NCBI GenBank assembly: GCA_013362195.1
Contig: JABFWM010000312.1
Span: 1 to 15,347 of the forward strand
DNA length: 15,347 bases
Direction: 5' to 3'
From: Acidobacteriota bacterium
GTDB taxonomy: Bacteria; Acidobacteriota; Vicinamibacteria; Vicinamibacterales; 2-12-FULL-66-21
In this document: positions 7,445-12,805 of the stretch, piece after piece
How the letters are laid out: each line of letters starts with the position of its first letter
Position numbering within the stretch: the first letter of the stretch is position 1
Position numbers and translations under genes: made by a program
The notes under the pieces: model-generated
Database searches by the model: none
Seen by the model: the letters and a program-made list of their open reading frames with translations, nothing else
What the model was told of the DNA's origin: nothing

Positions 7445-7498
7445 CTCTCAGCTGTCAGCTGTCAGCTGTCAGCTCTCAGCTCTCAGCTCTCAGCTCTT
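7443..7498. repeat. Heptanucleotide tandem repeat, eight units
   Basis: Eight head-to-tail 7-bp units run from inside the TAG stop of the iron transporter. In order they are AGCTCTC, three AGCTGTC, three AGCTCTC and a last AGCTCTT. Only the fifth base varies (C or G), apart from the last base of the final unit. Each unit carries the palindrome AGCT, so neighbouring units such as AGCTG-T-CAGCT can fold back. It lies between two convergent genes and its sequence is far less GC-rich than the surroundings. Short tandem heptads of this kind occur in intergenic DNA of several acidobacteria and cyanobacteria; function is unknown. Confidence 0.95.
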
Positions 7499-7537
7499 AG
7501 TGGTGCCGTTCCTGGCTGGCACTTCATAGCGCACGTG

Positions 7538-7972
7538 TCAGGACTTCCGCCGCAGCGTCTGCACGTAGGTGACGACCTGCCAGATCTGCTCCTTCGACAG
7601 CTCGTCCTTCTGCGCCGGCATCTTCGGCTTGGCGCGACCGTTGAATACCTTGTAGAACACGACGCCATCGGGATTGCGTGCCGCGCGCCGCGGCACCGTC
7701 AAATCCATGTCCTGCTGCGAGTCCGGATCGGCGTCCTTGCCGTCGCCCAGCCCGCCCGGACCATGGCAGCGCTCGCATTTCTTGCCGTAGACCTGTTTGC
7801 CGGCCGCAACGGTCGCCTGATCCGGCGTGAGCGGATTCTTTTCATCCGCCGCGTTTGGCGGAATGTTCCATCCACCCTTCGACTGTTGTTGAGCCTGTCC
7901 GGTGCCGGCGAACAGCACCGCGAGCACGTACACGAACACACCCAGGCCGAGCACATTGCCGTTTCGCAGCAT
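7538..7972 (-). CDS. Mono-heme c-type cytochrome, exported
   Basis: This 144-aa protein carries one covalently bound heme. The signal peptide is MLRNGNVLGLGVFVYVLAVL with a cleavage site near AQA (25-27 region). The heme is attached at CERCH (66-70) and the distal ligand is probably Met118 in KPKMPA. The C-terminal helix IWQVVTYVQTL is typical of class I cytochromes. It should sit in the periplasm as an electron carrier. Upstream ATGs at 7987 and 7999 are in frame, but I choose 7972: it gives a proper signal peptide and has TATCAT (7979-7984) six bases upstream. The longest choice would overlap the start codon of the LOG gene. Confidence 0.9.
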   Translation of the reverse strand: MLRNGNVLGLGVFVYVLAVLFAGTGQAQQQSKGGWNIPPNAADEKNPLTPDQATVAAGKQVYGKKCERCHGPGGLGDGKDADPDSQQDMDLTVPRRAARNPDGVVFYKVFNGRAKPKMPAQKDELSKEQIWQVVTYVQTLRRKS

Positions 7973-7978
7973 ACGGAA

Positions 7979-7988
7979 ATGATACATT
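7979..7988. promoter_or_regulatory. Overlapping divergent -10-like hexamers
   Basis: In the 25-bp gap between the cytochrome (minus) and LOG (plus) genes, TATCAT (7979-7984, minus) lies six bases from ATG 7972, and TACATT (7983-7988, plus) lies nine bases from ATG 7998. The gap is AT-rich against a very GC-rich background, and neither start has an SD. Confidence 0.45.
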
Positions 7989-7997
7989 TTTTGCTGC

Positions 7998-8852
7998 ATG
8001 CAGAACCAGCCGCTGGCGTACTACGATCCGGATTTTCTGGAGAGCGACGAGGCGCGGCCGATCCGGATCGTCGCGGAATACCTGGAACCGCTGCGACGAT
8101 TCCGTGATCAGAACATTCAGGACACCGTGGTGTTCTTCGGCTCCGCCCGGGTGCACAGCCGGCTCGATGCCGAGCGCGCGCTGCAGAAGCTGCGGGACGG
8201 CACGCGCGGATCGGATTACGAAGCCGCGCTGAAACGCAGCAGCAAGGCGGTCGAGTGGTCGCGCTATTACGAAGACGCCCGCGAGCTCGCGCGCCAGCTC
8301 ACGCTGTGGAGCCGATCGCTGCCGTCGCCGCGGCACCGCTTCGTGGTCTGCTCCGGCGGCGGGCCGGGGATCATGGAGGCGGCCAACCGCGGCGCGCACG
8401 AGGCGGGCGGCAAGACCATCGGGCTCAACATCCGTCTGCCCTTCGAGCAGGGCGCCAATGCCTACATCACGCCGGGGCTGCACCTCGAGTTCCACTACTT
8501 CTTCATGCGGAAGTTCTGGTTCGCGTACCTCGCGAAGGCGCTCGTGATCTTCCCCGGCGGCTTCGGCACGCTCGACGAGCTGTTCGAGATCCTCACGCTC
8601 GCCCAGACCAAGAAGCTGTCGAAGCAGATGTGCGTCGTGCTCTACGGACGTGACTACTGGGAGCAGATCCTCAATCTCACCCCGATGGAGGAATGGGGCG
8701 CGATCAATACCGCGGACCTCCAGTTGATGCGGTGGGTCGACTCGCCGGAGGAGGCGCTCGAGCAGCTGCGCGGGCACCTCATGGAGCACCACCTCGTGCC
8801 GGAGACGGCGCAGGAAAACCAGGCGCCCGGCATCGCGAAAACCCGCGGCTGA
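7998..8852 (+). CDS. LOG family protein (TIGR00730-type Rossmann fold)
   Basis: This 284-aa protein is a member of the LOG/lysine-decarboxylase-like family, whose characterised members cleave nucleoside monophosphates (cytokinin riboside 5'-monophosphate phosphoribohydrolase or general nucleotidases). Visible motifs are SGGGPGIMEA (119-128) and the signature PGGFGTLDE (186-194), where the catalytic glutamate and phosphate loop lie. It is longer than plant LOGs because of an N-terminal extension of about 40 residues, typical of a bacterial subgroup. No signal peptide. The start ATG 7998 lies downstream of a TACATT hexamer. A DinB gene follows after 12 bases. The biological substrate is unknown; cytokinin production should not be assumed. 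Confidence 0.9.
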   Translation: MQNQPLAYYDPDFLESDEARPIRIVAEYLEPLRRFRDQNIQDTVVFFGSARVHSRLDAERALQKLRDGTRGSDYEAALKRSSKAVEWSRYYEDARELARQLTLWSRSLPSPRHRFVVCSGGGPGIMEAANRGAHEAGGKTIGLNIRLPFEQGANAYITPGLHLEFHYFFMRKFWFAYLAKALVIFPGGFGTLDELFEILTLAQTKKLSKQMCVVLYGRDYWEQILNLTPMEEWGAINTADLQLMRWVDSPEEALEQLRGHLMEHHLVPETAQENQAPGIAKTRG

Positions 8853-8864
8853 CGAGGAGACAGC

Positions 8865-9344
8865 ATGGAGCACGAAGAACGCGAACAGCTGATGGCCCAG
8901 TACAAGGACGGCTACCGTGTGATCGCCGAAGCGCTCGTCAGGATCACCTCCGAGGAACTGGATGCGCGCCCCGCGCCGGGCAAATGGACGGCCCGCGAGA
9001 TCGTCCACCATCTCGCCGACAGCGAGATGACCGCGGCGGTGCGCTTCCGGCTCCTGCTCGCGGAGGACCGTCCCACGATCAAGGGCTACGACCAGGACGA
9101 GTTCGCGCGGCGGCTGCACTACGAACGATCGCACGAAGCGTCGCTGGAGCTGTTCCGCGCGGCCCGCGCATCGACGGCGGAGCTGATGGCGTGTCTGACG
9201 GAAGCTGACTGGCTGCGCGAAGGGACGCACTCCGAGATCGGGCGCTTCGGCCTCGACACCTGGCTCCGCGTCTACGGCCAACACGCCCATCGGCATGCGG
9301 ATCAGATCCGCGTGGCGCGGTCGTCTGTCAAAGAAAAGGTATAG
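8865..9344 (+). CDS. DinB/YfiT-like metal-binding four-helix protein
   Basis: This 159-aa protein is a DinB-superfamily four-helix bundle, whose members often bind zinc or nickel and serve as thiol (bacillithiol- or mycothiol-type) transferases or hydrolases. The three likely metal ligands are a histidine in IVHHLADSE (His48 or His49) and His140 and His144 in GQHAHRHADQI. The segment PGKWTAREI (38-46) is typical of the family. The thiol substrate is unknown. A clear Shine-Dalgarno, GAGGAG (8854-8859 region), lies a few bases before ATG 8865, unlike the SD-less first gene LOG, so this is the second gene of the unit. Confidence 0.9.
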   Translation: MEHEEREQLMAQYKDGYRVIAEALVRITSEELDARPAPGKWTAREIVHHLADSEMTAAVRFRLLLAEDRPTIKGYDQDEFARRLHYERSHEASLELFRAARASTAELMACLTEADWLREGTHSEIGRFGLDTWLRVYGQHAHRHADQIRVARSSVKEKV

Positions 9345-9434
9345 CGGCGGCGCTCAGGGGCGGGCGCATGGATGACGGCGTTGCCACGAAGACGACGAAG
9401 GAACGTCTCGTCGTGATCGTTCGTGACGAGCCGT
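9345..9434 (+). other. Intergenic tail with inverted repeats, no gene
   Basis: Between the DinB stop and the NamZ stop there is no convincing gene. It holds ACGACGA (9392-9398) facing TCGTCGT (9408-9414), and CTCGTC/GACGAG a little further on, which could form competing stems. No T-tract is present. Confidence 0.4.
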
Positions 9435-9458
9435 CGGCCGTGACACCTGTCGTGGCCG
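9435..9458 (+). terminator. 10-bp stem hairpin between DinB and NamZ
   Basis: CGGCCGTGAC (9435-9444) pairs with GTCGTGGCCG (9449-9458) around the loop ACCT. In plus-strand RNA the two middle positions are G-U wobbles, so the stem is continuous; in minus-strand RNA they become A-C mismatches. It ends one base before the NamZ stop codon. There is no U-tract. The strand bias suggests it acts on the LOG-DinB transcript. Confidence 0.45.
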
Positions 9459-10631
9459 CTAGTACAGCAGGAAGGTTTCGCGCAGCTTCCGAAAGGCCTC
9501 TTCATCGCGCGGCCATTCGCTCGTGACGGCGGACGGCTCTTCTCCCGCGTCGATCGCCCGCCGCAGCCGATCCGATCCGTACAGGATGTCGATCGGCATC
9601 TTCTCGTGCTCGTACTCGTAGGGCGGATCGCGCCACAGCGCCTGATCCGGCGCTTCGCGGCGGAATTCCGCGAGCATCTCCACCGCCGCGCGCATCGGCG
9701 GGAACGCGTGCCGATCGGTCACGTGCACCTGGCAGCCGCCGCACAACACCTTCACGTGTTTGTGGAACGTCGGCTCGAAGAACGCGGGACGGAAGAAGGC
9801 GCCGGGGACGCCGCGCGCGTTCATCGCATCGGCGAAGCGTTCGCCGTCGATCCACGGCGCGCCAATCAGCTCGAACGGCTTGTTCGTGCCGCGTCCCTCC
9901 GAGATCCACGTGCCCTCGAACAGCACGCCGCCGGGATAGACCACGGTCGTCTCGAAGGTCGGAATGTTGGGCGACGGCGCGACGAAAGGGAGCCCCGTCT
10001 CGTCGAAATACATCGATCGCCGCCACCCCTCCATCGGGACGACGTCGACGGCGGCGCCGATGCCGAACTGGTCGTTGAAGAGGCGCGCCGCCTCGCCAAT
10101 CGTCAGCCCGTGGCGCATCGGGATCGGGAACTGTCCCACGAACGAGGCGTAGGCGGGGTCGAGCGTGAGCCCTTCGATGCGCTCGCCGCCGATCGGGTTC
10201 GGGCGATCGCAGACCACCACGCCGACGCCGTGCCGGCGCGCCGCGCGCAGGCAGTTCGCCATCGTGTAGATGTAGGTGTAGATGCGCGTCCCGACGTCCT
10301 GCAGATCGATGACGAGCACGTCGACGTCGGCGAGCATCTCCTGCGTCGGCTCGCGCGTCTCGCTGTACAGCGAGTGCACCGGGACCCGCCGCTTCGCGTC
10401 ACGAGCGTGCGGCGATTCGATCATGTTCTCCTGCAGATCGGAATGGAAGCCGTGCTGCGGCCCGAACAGCGCCGTCAGCGTCCAATCGCCCGGCGCCGCC
10501 AGGCGATCGGCGGAATGCCGGAACGCGCCATCGATTGACGCGGGGTTGCAGACGAGGCCGATGCGGCGTCCGGCGATGAGGCCGCGGTCGCTGCCGTCGA
10601 TCAGCCGCTCGATGCCGAGGCGGACGGACAT
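9459..10631 (-). CDS. namZ: DUF1343 / NamZ-type exo-beta-N-acetylmuramidase family protein
   Basis: This 390-aa protein belongs to the DUF1343 family. Characterised members (Bacillus subtilis NamZ, formerly YbbC) remove N-acetylmuramic acid from the non-reducing end of peptidoglycan fragments, in cell-wall recycling. Visible conserved blocks are GLVCNPAS (25-32), FGPQHGFHSDLQENM (56-70), IDLQDVGTRIYTYIYTM (108-124), DRPNPIGG (142-149), MRHGLTIGE (172-180) and PSPNIPTFE (219-227). The family is usually exported, but no signal peptide is seen here, so it may be cytoplasmic. Start ATG 10631 is six bases from a perfect TATAAT. A PH-like gene lies upstream on the same strand. The symbol follows the family, not proven activity. 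Confidence 0.9.
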   Translation of the reverse strand: MSVRLGIERLIDGSDRGLIAGRRIGLVCNPASIDGAFRHSADRLAAPGDWTLTALFGPQHGFHSDLQENMIESPHARDAKRRVPVHSLYSETREPTQEMLADVDVLVIDLQDVGTRIYTYIYTMANCLRAARRHGVGVVVCDRPNPIGGERIEGLTLDPAYASFVGQFPIPMRHGLTIGEAARLFNDQFGIGAAVDVVPMEGWRRSMYFDETGLPFVAPSPNIPTFETTVVYPGGVLFEGTWISEGRGTNKPFELIGAPWIDGERFADAMNARGVPGAFFRPAFFEPTFHKHVKVLCGGCQVHVTDRHAFPPMRAAVEMLAEFRREAPDQALWRDPPYEYEHEKMPIDILYGSDRLRRAIDAGEEPSAVTSEWPRDEEAFRKLRETFLLY

Positions 10632-10637
10632 CGGCGG

Positions 10638-10643
10638 ATTATA
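10638..10643 (-). promoter_or_regulatory. Perfect TATAAT -10 box for the NamZ gene
   Basis: TATAAT on the minus strand lies exactly six bases before the NamZ ATG. The TAA stop of the upstream gene is inside the hexamer (10639-10641). No -35 resembling TTGACA lies 17 bases further up, where the DNA is a GC palindrome. Transcription from here would start at or next to the ATG. Confidence 0.6.
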
Positions 10644-11211
10644 GCGTGCGCGATTCCGCGGGCCCGCGCGCGCGGGCCGCGAGATGCCGCGCGATCGCCG
10701 CGGCGGTCAGCGCATCGCCGTAGCTGTTGCAGCGGAACCGATGCAGGGCCGTGCCATCGCCGCGCACGAGCAGCACGTCGCGATCGGTCTGCACGACGTC
10801 GGCGGTCGCGTGCCACGCGAGCATCGTCGGACGCGCGCCGCCGGCAATCACCGCGCGTGTGCCCGTCAGCAGCAGCCGGCCGGTCGGCTGCGCCGGATCG
10901 TCCGGCATCGACACCGGCGCGCTGAAATGGCACGCGTCGGTGCCGACGATCCGGTGGGCGGTTTCGAGACAGGGCAGGCGCCCGTTCTCGAGATCGCGGG
11001 TGAGGGCCAGCAGCCGGTCGAGGCCCTCGAGCATTTCTTCTTCGATTTCGATGTCGTCAGCGCGCGGCGGCTCGGTATGAAGCGCGCTGCGCAGCGCCTC
11101 GAGCGACGCCGTGTCGGGACGGGCAACCGCGTTCGACCACGCCCGGCGCCACGCGCCCAGGCCGCCATTGGTGCGTGCCGCGGCTCCCCTCCACCAGCCC
11201 CACAATCGCAT
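10639..11211 (-). CDS. PH-like-domain protein of unknown function
   Basis: This 190-aa protein has a basic/aromatic N-terminus (MRLWGWWRG), a helical acidic stretch (DDIEIEEEMLEGLDRLLAL, 52-70), and a C-terminal beta-rich region from about 92 to 185 containing GRLLLTGTRAVIAGG, LAWHATADVV, DVLLVRGDG and HRFRCNSYGDAL. The strand pattern followed by a final helix resembles the PH-like/GRAM-type fold, in which the HRFRC strand and end helix are typical. No catalytic residues or signal peptide are visible. It precedes NamZ on the same strand and its stop overlaps the NamZ -10 box. A GATAAT lies 11 bases before ATG 11211. Confidence 0.75.
   Translation of the reverse strand: MRLWGWWRGAAARTNGGLGAWRRAWSNAVARPDTASLEALRSALHTEPPRADDIEIEEEMLEGLDRLLALTRDLENGRLPCLETAHRIVGTDACHFSAPVSMPDDPAQPTGRLLLTGTRAVIAGGARPTMLAWHATADVVQTDRDVLLVRGDGTALHRFRCNSYGDALTAAAIARHLAARARGPAESRTL
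10661..10678. repeat. Perfect 18-bp GC palindrome near the end of the PH-like gene
   Basis: GGCCCGCGCGCGCGGGCC is its own reverse complement and encodes part of the last residues (ARARG) of the PH-like protein. It sits just upstream of the NamZ TATAAT on the minus strand. In RNA it could form an eight-base GC stem. Confidence 0.9.
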
Positions 11212-11222
11212 GCCCGTCGGCC

Positions 11223-11228
11223 ATTATC
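11223..11228 (-). promoter_or_regulatory. GATAAT -10-like box for the PH-like gene
   Basis: GATAAT on the minus strand differs from TATAAT at one base and lies 11 bases before ATG 11211. No clear -35 or SD accompanies it. Confidence 0.4.
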
Positions 11229-11259
11229 CCGTGAGGGCGACTCCGCCCCAACGTCGAGC

Positions 11260-11312
11260 TTGAATTGTCCGCCCTCAATCGTATTGAATACCTCAGCCCC
11301 AATCGGTTGAGG
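11260..11312 (+). promoter_or_regulatory. Operator-like repeats ahead of the AT-hook/RHH regulator
   Basis: Two 24-bp tandem units start at 11260 and 11284; each opens with TTGAAT and has CAATCG near its end (11276-11281 and 11300-11305). They match at about 15 of 24 bases. TCAAT-CGT-ATTGA (11275-11287) is a perfect inverted repeat, and TTGAGG (11307-11312) mirrors CCTCAA (11273-11278). The 122-bp gap is otherwise empty. Direct and inverted TTGA/TCAA half-sites next to a ribbon-helix-helix gene suggest an autoregulatory operator. Confidence 0.45.
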
Positions 11313-11333
11313 CAGACTTTCCTCGGAGCCATC

Positions 11334-11639
11334 ATGGCGCATCCAGAAGCCCCCCTGGCCGGCCGGAAGCCAGGCCGCCCTCCGGTTCACGAGGAAGCAT
11401 GGACGAAGGTGACGGTGGTGCTCTTCAACCGTCAGATCGTCTTCCTCGACCGCCTCGCCGCGAACATCCGGGCGCAGAGCGGCGCCGCGATCAGCCGCGC
11501 GCAATTGATTCGTGCGCTGCTCGACGCGGTGGCCGACGCCAACATCGATCTGACGACGGCCCGCACCGAGGCGGAATTGAAGGCCGCGATTCTCGCCCGG
11601 CTGGAAGGGCTCGACCCCCGGAAACCGACCCAGGGTTGA
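11334..11639 (+). CDS. AT-hook plus ribbon-helix-helix DNA-binding protein
   Basis: This 101-aa protein combines an AT-hook-like basic motif, GRKPGRPPV (10-18), with a probable ribbon-helix-helix fold: strand KVTVVLF (25-31), helix RQIVFLDRLAANIRAQSG (33-50), and helix SRAQLIRALLDAVADA (54-69). RHH proteins bind DNA as dimers, inserting the strand into the major groove. A charged tail (TEAELKAAILARLEG) follows. It is likely a transcription factor, possibly an antitoxin-like one, but no toxin gene lies next to it. ATG 11334 has GGAG (11325-11328) five bases upstream; a TTG at 11265 in the same frame would start inside the operator-like repeats and is less likely. Confidence 0.8.
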   Translation: MAHPEAPLAGRKPGRPPVHEEAWTKVTVVLFNRQIVFLDRLAANIRAQSGAAISRAQLIRALLDAVADANIDLTTARTEAELKAAILARLEGLDPRKPTQG

Positions 11640-11640
11640 C

Positions 11641-11655
11641 CCGCGGTTCCCGCGG
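11641..11655 (+). terminator. Short GC hairpin after the RHH gene
   Basis: CCGCGG (11641-11646) and CCGCGG (11650-11655) pair around the loop TTC. The structure starts two bases after the stop. Both arms are self-complementary and no U-tract follows. Confidence 0.35.
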
Positions 11656-11678
11656 CTCCGATCGGCGGCCTTCGGCGC

Positions 11679-11684
11679 TACCAT
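11679..11684 (+). promoter_or_regulatory. TACCAT -10-like hexamer
   Basis: TACCAT (TAnnnT) lies six bases before ATG 11691, with no SD between. The position matches the hexamers ahead of several other first genes in the window. Confidence 0.45.
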
Positions 11685-11690
11685 CTTCAG

Positions 11691-12080
11691 ATGCGCGCGC
11701 TGCTGCTTGCCCTCGCTCTCTTCTGCGCGTGGCCGCAGGACGCGGGCGAATACGTCCTCGTCAAGAAGGGATCGAACGAATACCACCGGCCCGGTTGCGA
11801 GGCCGTGCGCGACACATCCAACGTCGTCGCGATGACCCGCGGCGACGCGGAATCACGCGGCATGAAGCCGCATGCGGCCTGCGATCCGTCGAAGGCGCAG
11901 GGCGACAAGAGCGCGGCAAAGACGCCAGACGTCTTCGTCGCGCCCGGCGACAAGCGCTATCACCGCGAGAGCTGCGCGAAGCTTGGCAAGCCGCGGCAGC
12001 GGCTGGCGCTCGACGAAGCGGGCCGGAAGTACTGGCCGTGCCCGGTCTGCAAGCCGCCGATCCGCAAACGCGGGGCATGA
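11691..12080 (+). CDS. Exported protein with two YHRxxC metal-binding domains
   Basis: This 129-aa protein has a short signal peptide (MRALLLALALFCAW) and two copies of a small domain resembling the Ada-type zinc-binding fold seen in nuclease- and competence-linked proteins. Copy 1 has YHRPGC (31-36) and ends PHAAC (60-64); copy 2 has YHRESC (90-95) and ends PCPVC (116-120). Copy 2 offers His91, Cys95, Cys117 and Cys120. Copy 1 has His32, Cys36 and Cys64, with His61 where copy 2 has Cys117, so its metal site may be altered. A metal-sensing or structural role outside the membrane is inferred. The stop overlaps the P-loop kinase ATG as ATGA. Confidence 0.8.
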   Translation: MRALLLALALFCAWPQDAGEYVLVKKGSNEYHRPGCEAVRDTSNVVAMTRGDAESRGMKPHAACDPSKAQGDKSAAKTPDVFVAPGDKRYHRESCAKLGKPRQRLALDEAGRKYWPCPVCKPPIRKRGA

Positions 12081-12532
12081 GCGCGGAAGTCGCGGTGCTG
12101 GTCGGCCTTCCCGGTGCCGGCAAGTCCACCTTTTACCGTCAGCGCCTCGCAGCCACCCACGCGCACGTCAGCAAGGATCTGCTGCCCAACGCCAGGACCA
12201 GACAGGCGCGCCAGGACGCGCTCGTGCGCGAGGCGCTCGCCAGCGGACGCTCGGTCGCGGTCGACAACACGAATGTCGCGGCGGCCGACCGCGCGGCGAT
12301 CGTCAGCATCGCCCACGGGTTCGGCGTCCGCGTCGTCGCGCACTACATCGAGGCGACGACGCGAGAGGCGGTGGCGCGCAACGAGCGGCGCGAGGGCAGG
12401 TCCAGGGTGCCGAAGGTCGCCATCTTCACGTGCGCGAAGCGTCTGGTCCCGCCGTCGCTCGACGAAGGGTTCGACGAAGTGCACGTCTGGCGTGTCAGCG
12501 AGACGGGAGCGTTCGAAGAGGCCGGGTCCTGA
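12077..12532 (+). CDS. P-loop kinase, AAA_33 / polynucleotide-kinase-like
   Basis: This 151-aa protein has a Walker A motif GLPGAGKST (10-18), a short Walker-B-like strand VAVDNTN (60-66) and an arginine-rich lid region NERREGRSRVP (102-112). The size and motifs match the AAA_33 or T4 polynucleotide-kinase-like kinases, some of which phosphorylate nucleic acid ends or small molecules; the substrate is unknown. Zeta-toxin relatives share the fold, but no antitoxin pairing is evident. Its ATG overlaps the upstream stop by four bases, so the two proteins are probably made together. A hairpin starts in its stop codon. Confidence 0.85.
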   Translation: MSAEVAVLVGLPGAGKSTFYRQRLAATHAHVSKDLLPNARTRQARQDALVREALASGRSVAVDNTNVAAADRAAIVSIAHGFGVRVVAHYIEATTREAVARNERREGRSRVPKVAIFTCAKRLVPPSLDEGFDEVHVWRVSETGAFEEAGS

Positions 12533-12549
12533 GCGTCGAGGGCGACGCT
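12532..12549. terminator. Hairpin spanning the gap between two convergent genes
   Basis: AGCGTCG (12532-12538) pairs with CGACGCT (12543-12549) around the loop AGGG. The stem runs from the last base of the kinase stop to the zinc-ribbon stop (12548-12550). It is symmetric, so it could stop transcription from both sides. No U-tract on either strand. Confidence 0.5.
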
Positions 12550-12742
12550 ACTCTCCGCCGATGCGGCGTTTGGCGCGGGCGGCGGCGTTGGGGAACGCGA
12601 CGATCTTCGCCTGGCGCTTGGGACGCGCAACCAGCCACGTCCGTCCGCACGCCTCGCACTCGTACTCGTGCAGATCGTGAACGGGCAGGCGCGCTTTGAT
12701 CTGGGACGACTGGCAGAACGGACAGAGGGTGGGACCAGGCAT
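12548..12742 (-). CDS. Small zinc-ribbon protein
   Basis: This 64-aa protein carries a zinc ribbon with cysteines at CPFC (7, 10) and CEAC (29, 32), followed by a basic tail rich in Arg and Lys (ARAKRR). The knuckle pair with about 18 residues between is typical of a zinc ribbon that binds nucleic acid or mediates protein contacts; function is otherwise unknown. I choose ATG 12742, nine bases after GGAG, rather than the TTG at 12748 that would leave the SD too close. It lies 63 bases downstream of the TIM-barrel gene on the same strand. Confidence 0.8.
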   Translation of the reverse strand: MPGPTLCPFCQSSQIKARLPVHDLHEYECEACGRTWLVARPKRQAKIVAFPNAAARAKRRIGGE

Positions 12743-12805
12743 CGGCAACGTCTCCGACAGGGCCCTCCCAGTGTTTTTCGCCAGCGTCCCGAATGCAAGC
12801 GGAAC

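Noticed and set aside
9302..9505. A 67-codon minus-strand frame with cysteines across the DinB/NamZ gap
   Set aside because: It overlaps both gene ends and includes the hairpin; the cysteines do not form a recognisable metal site.
11334..12532. Toxin-antitoxin system made of the RHH protein and the P-loop (zeta-like) kinase
   Set aside because: An unrelated metal-binding gene, a hairpin and a separate -10-like hexamer lie between them, and the kinase is coupled to that gene instead. The RHH protein also has an AT-hook not typical of antitoxins.
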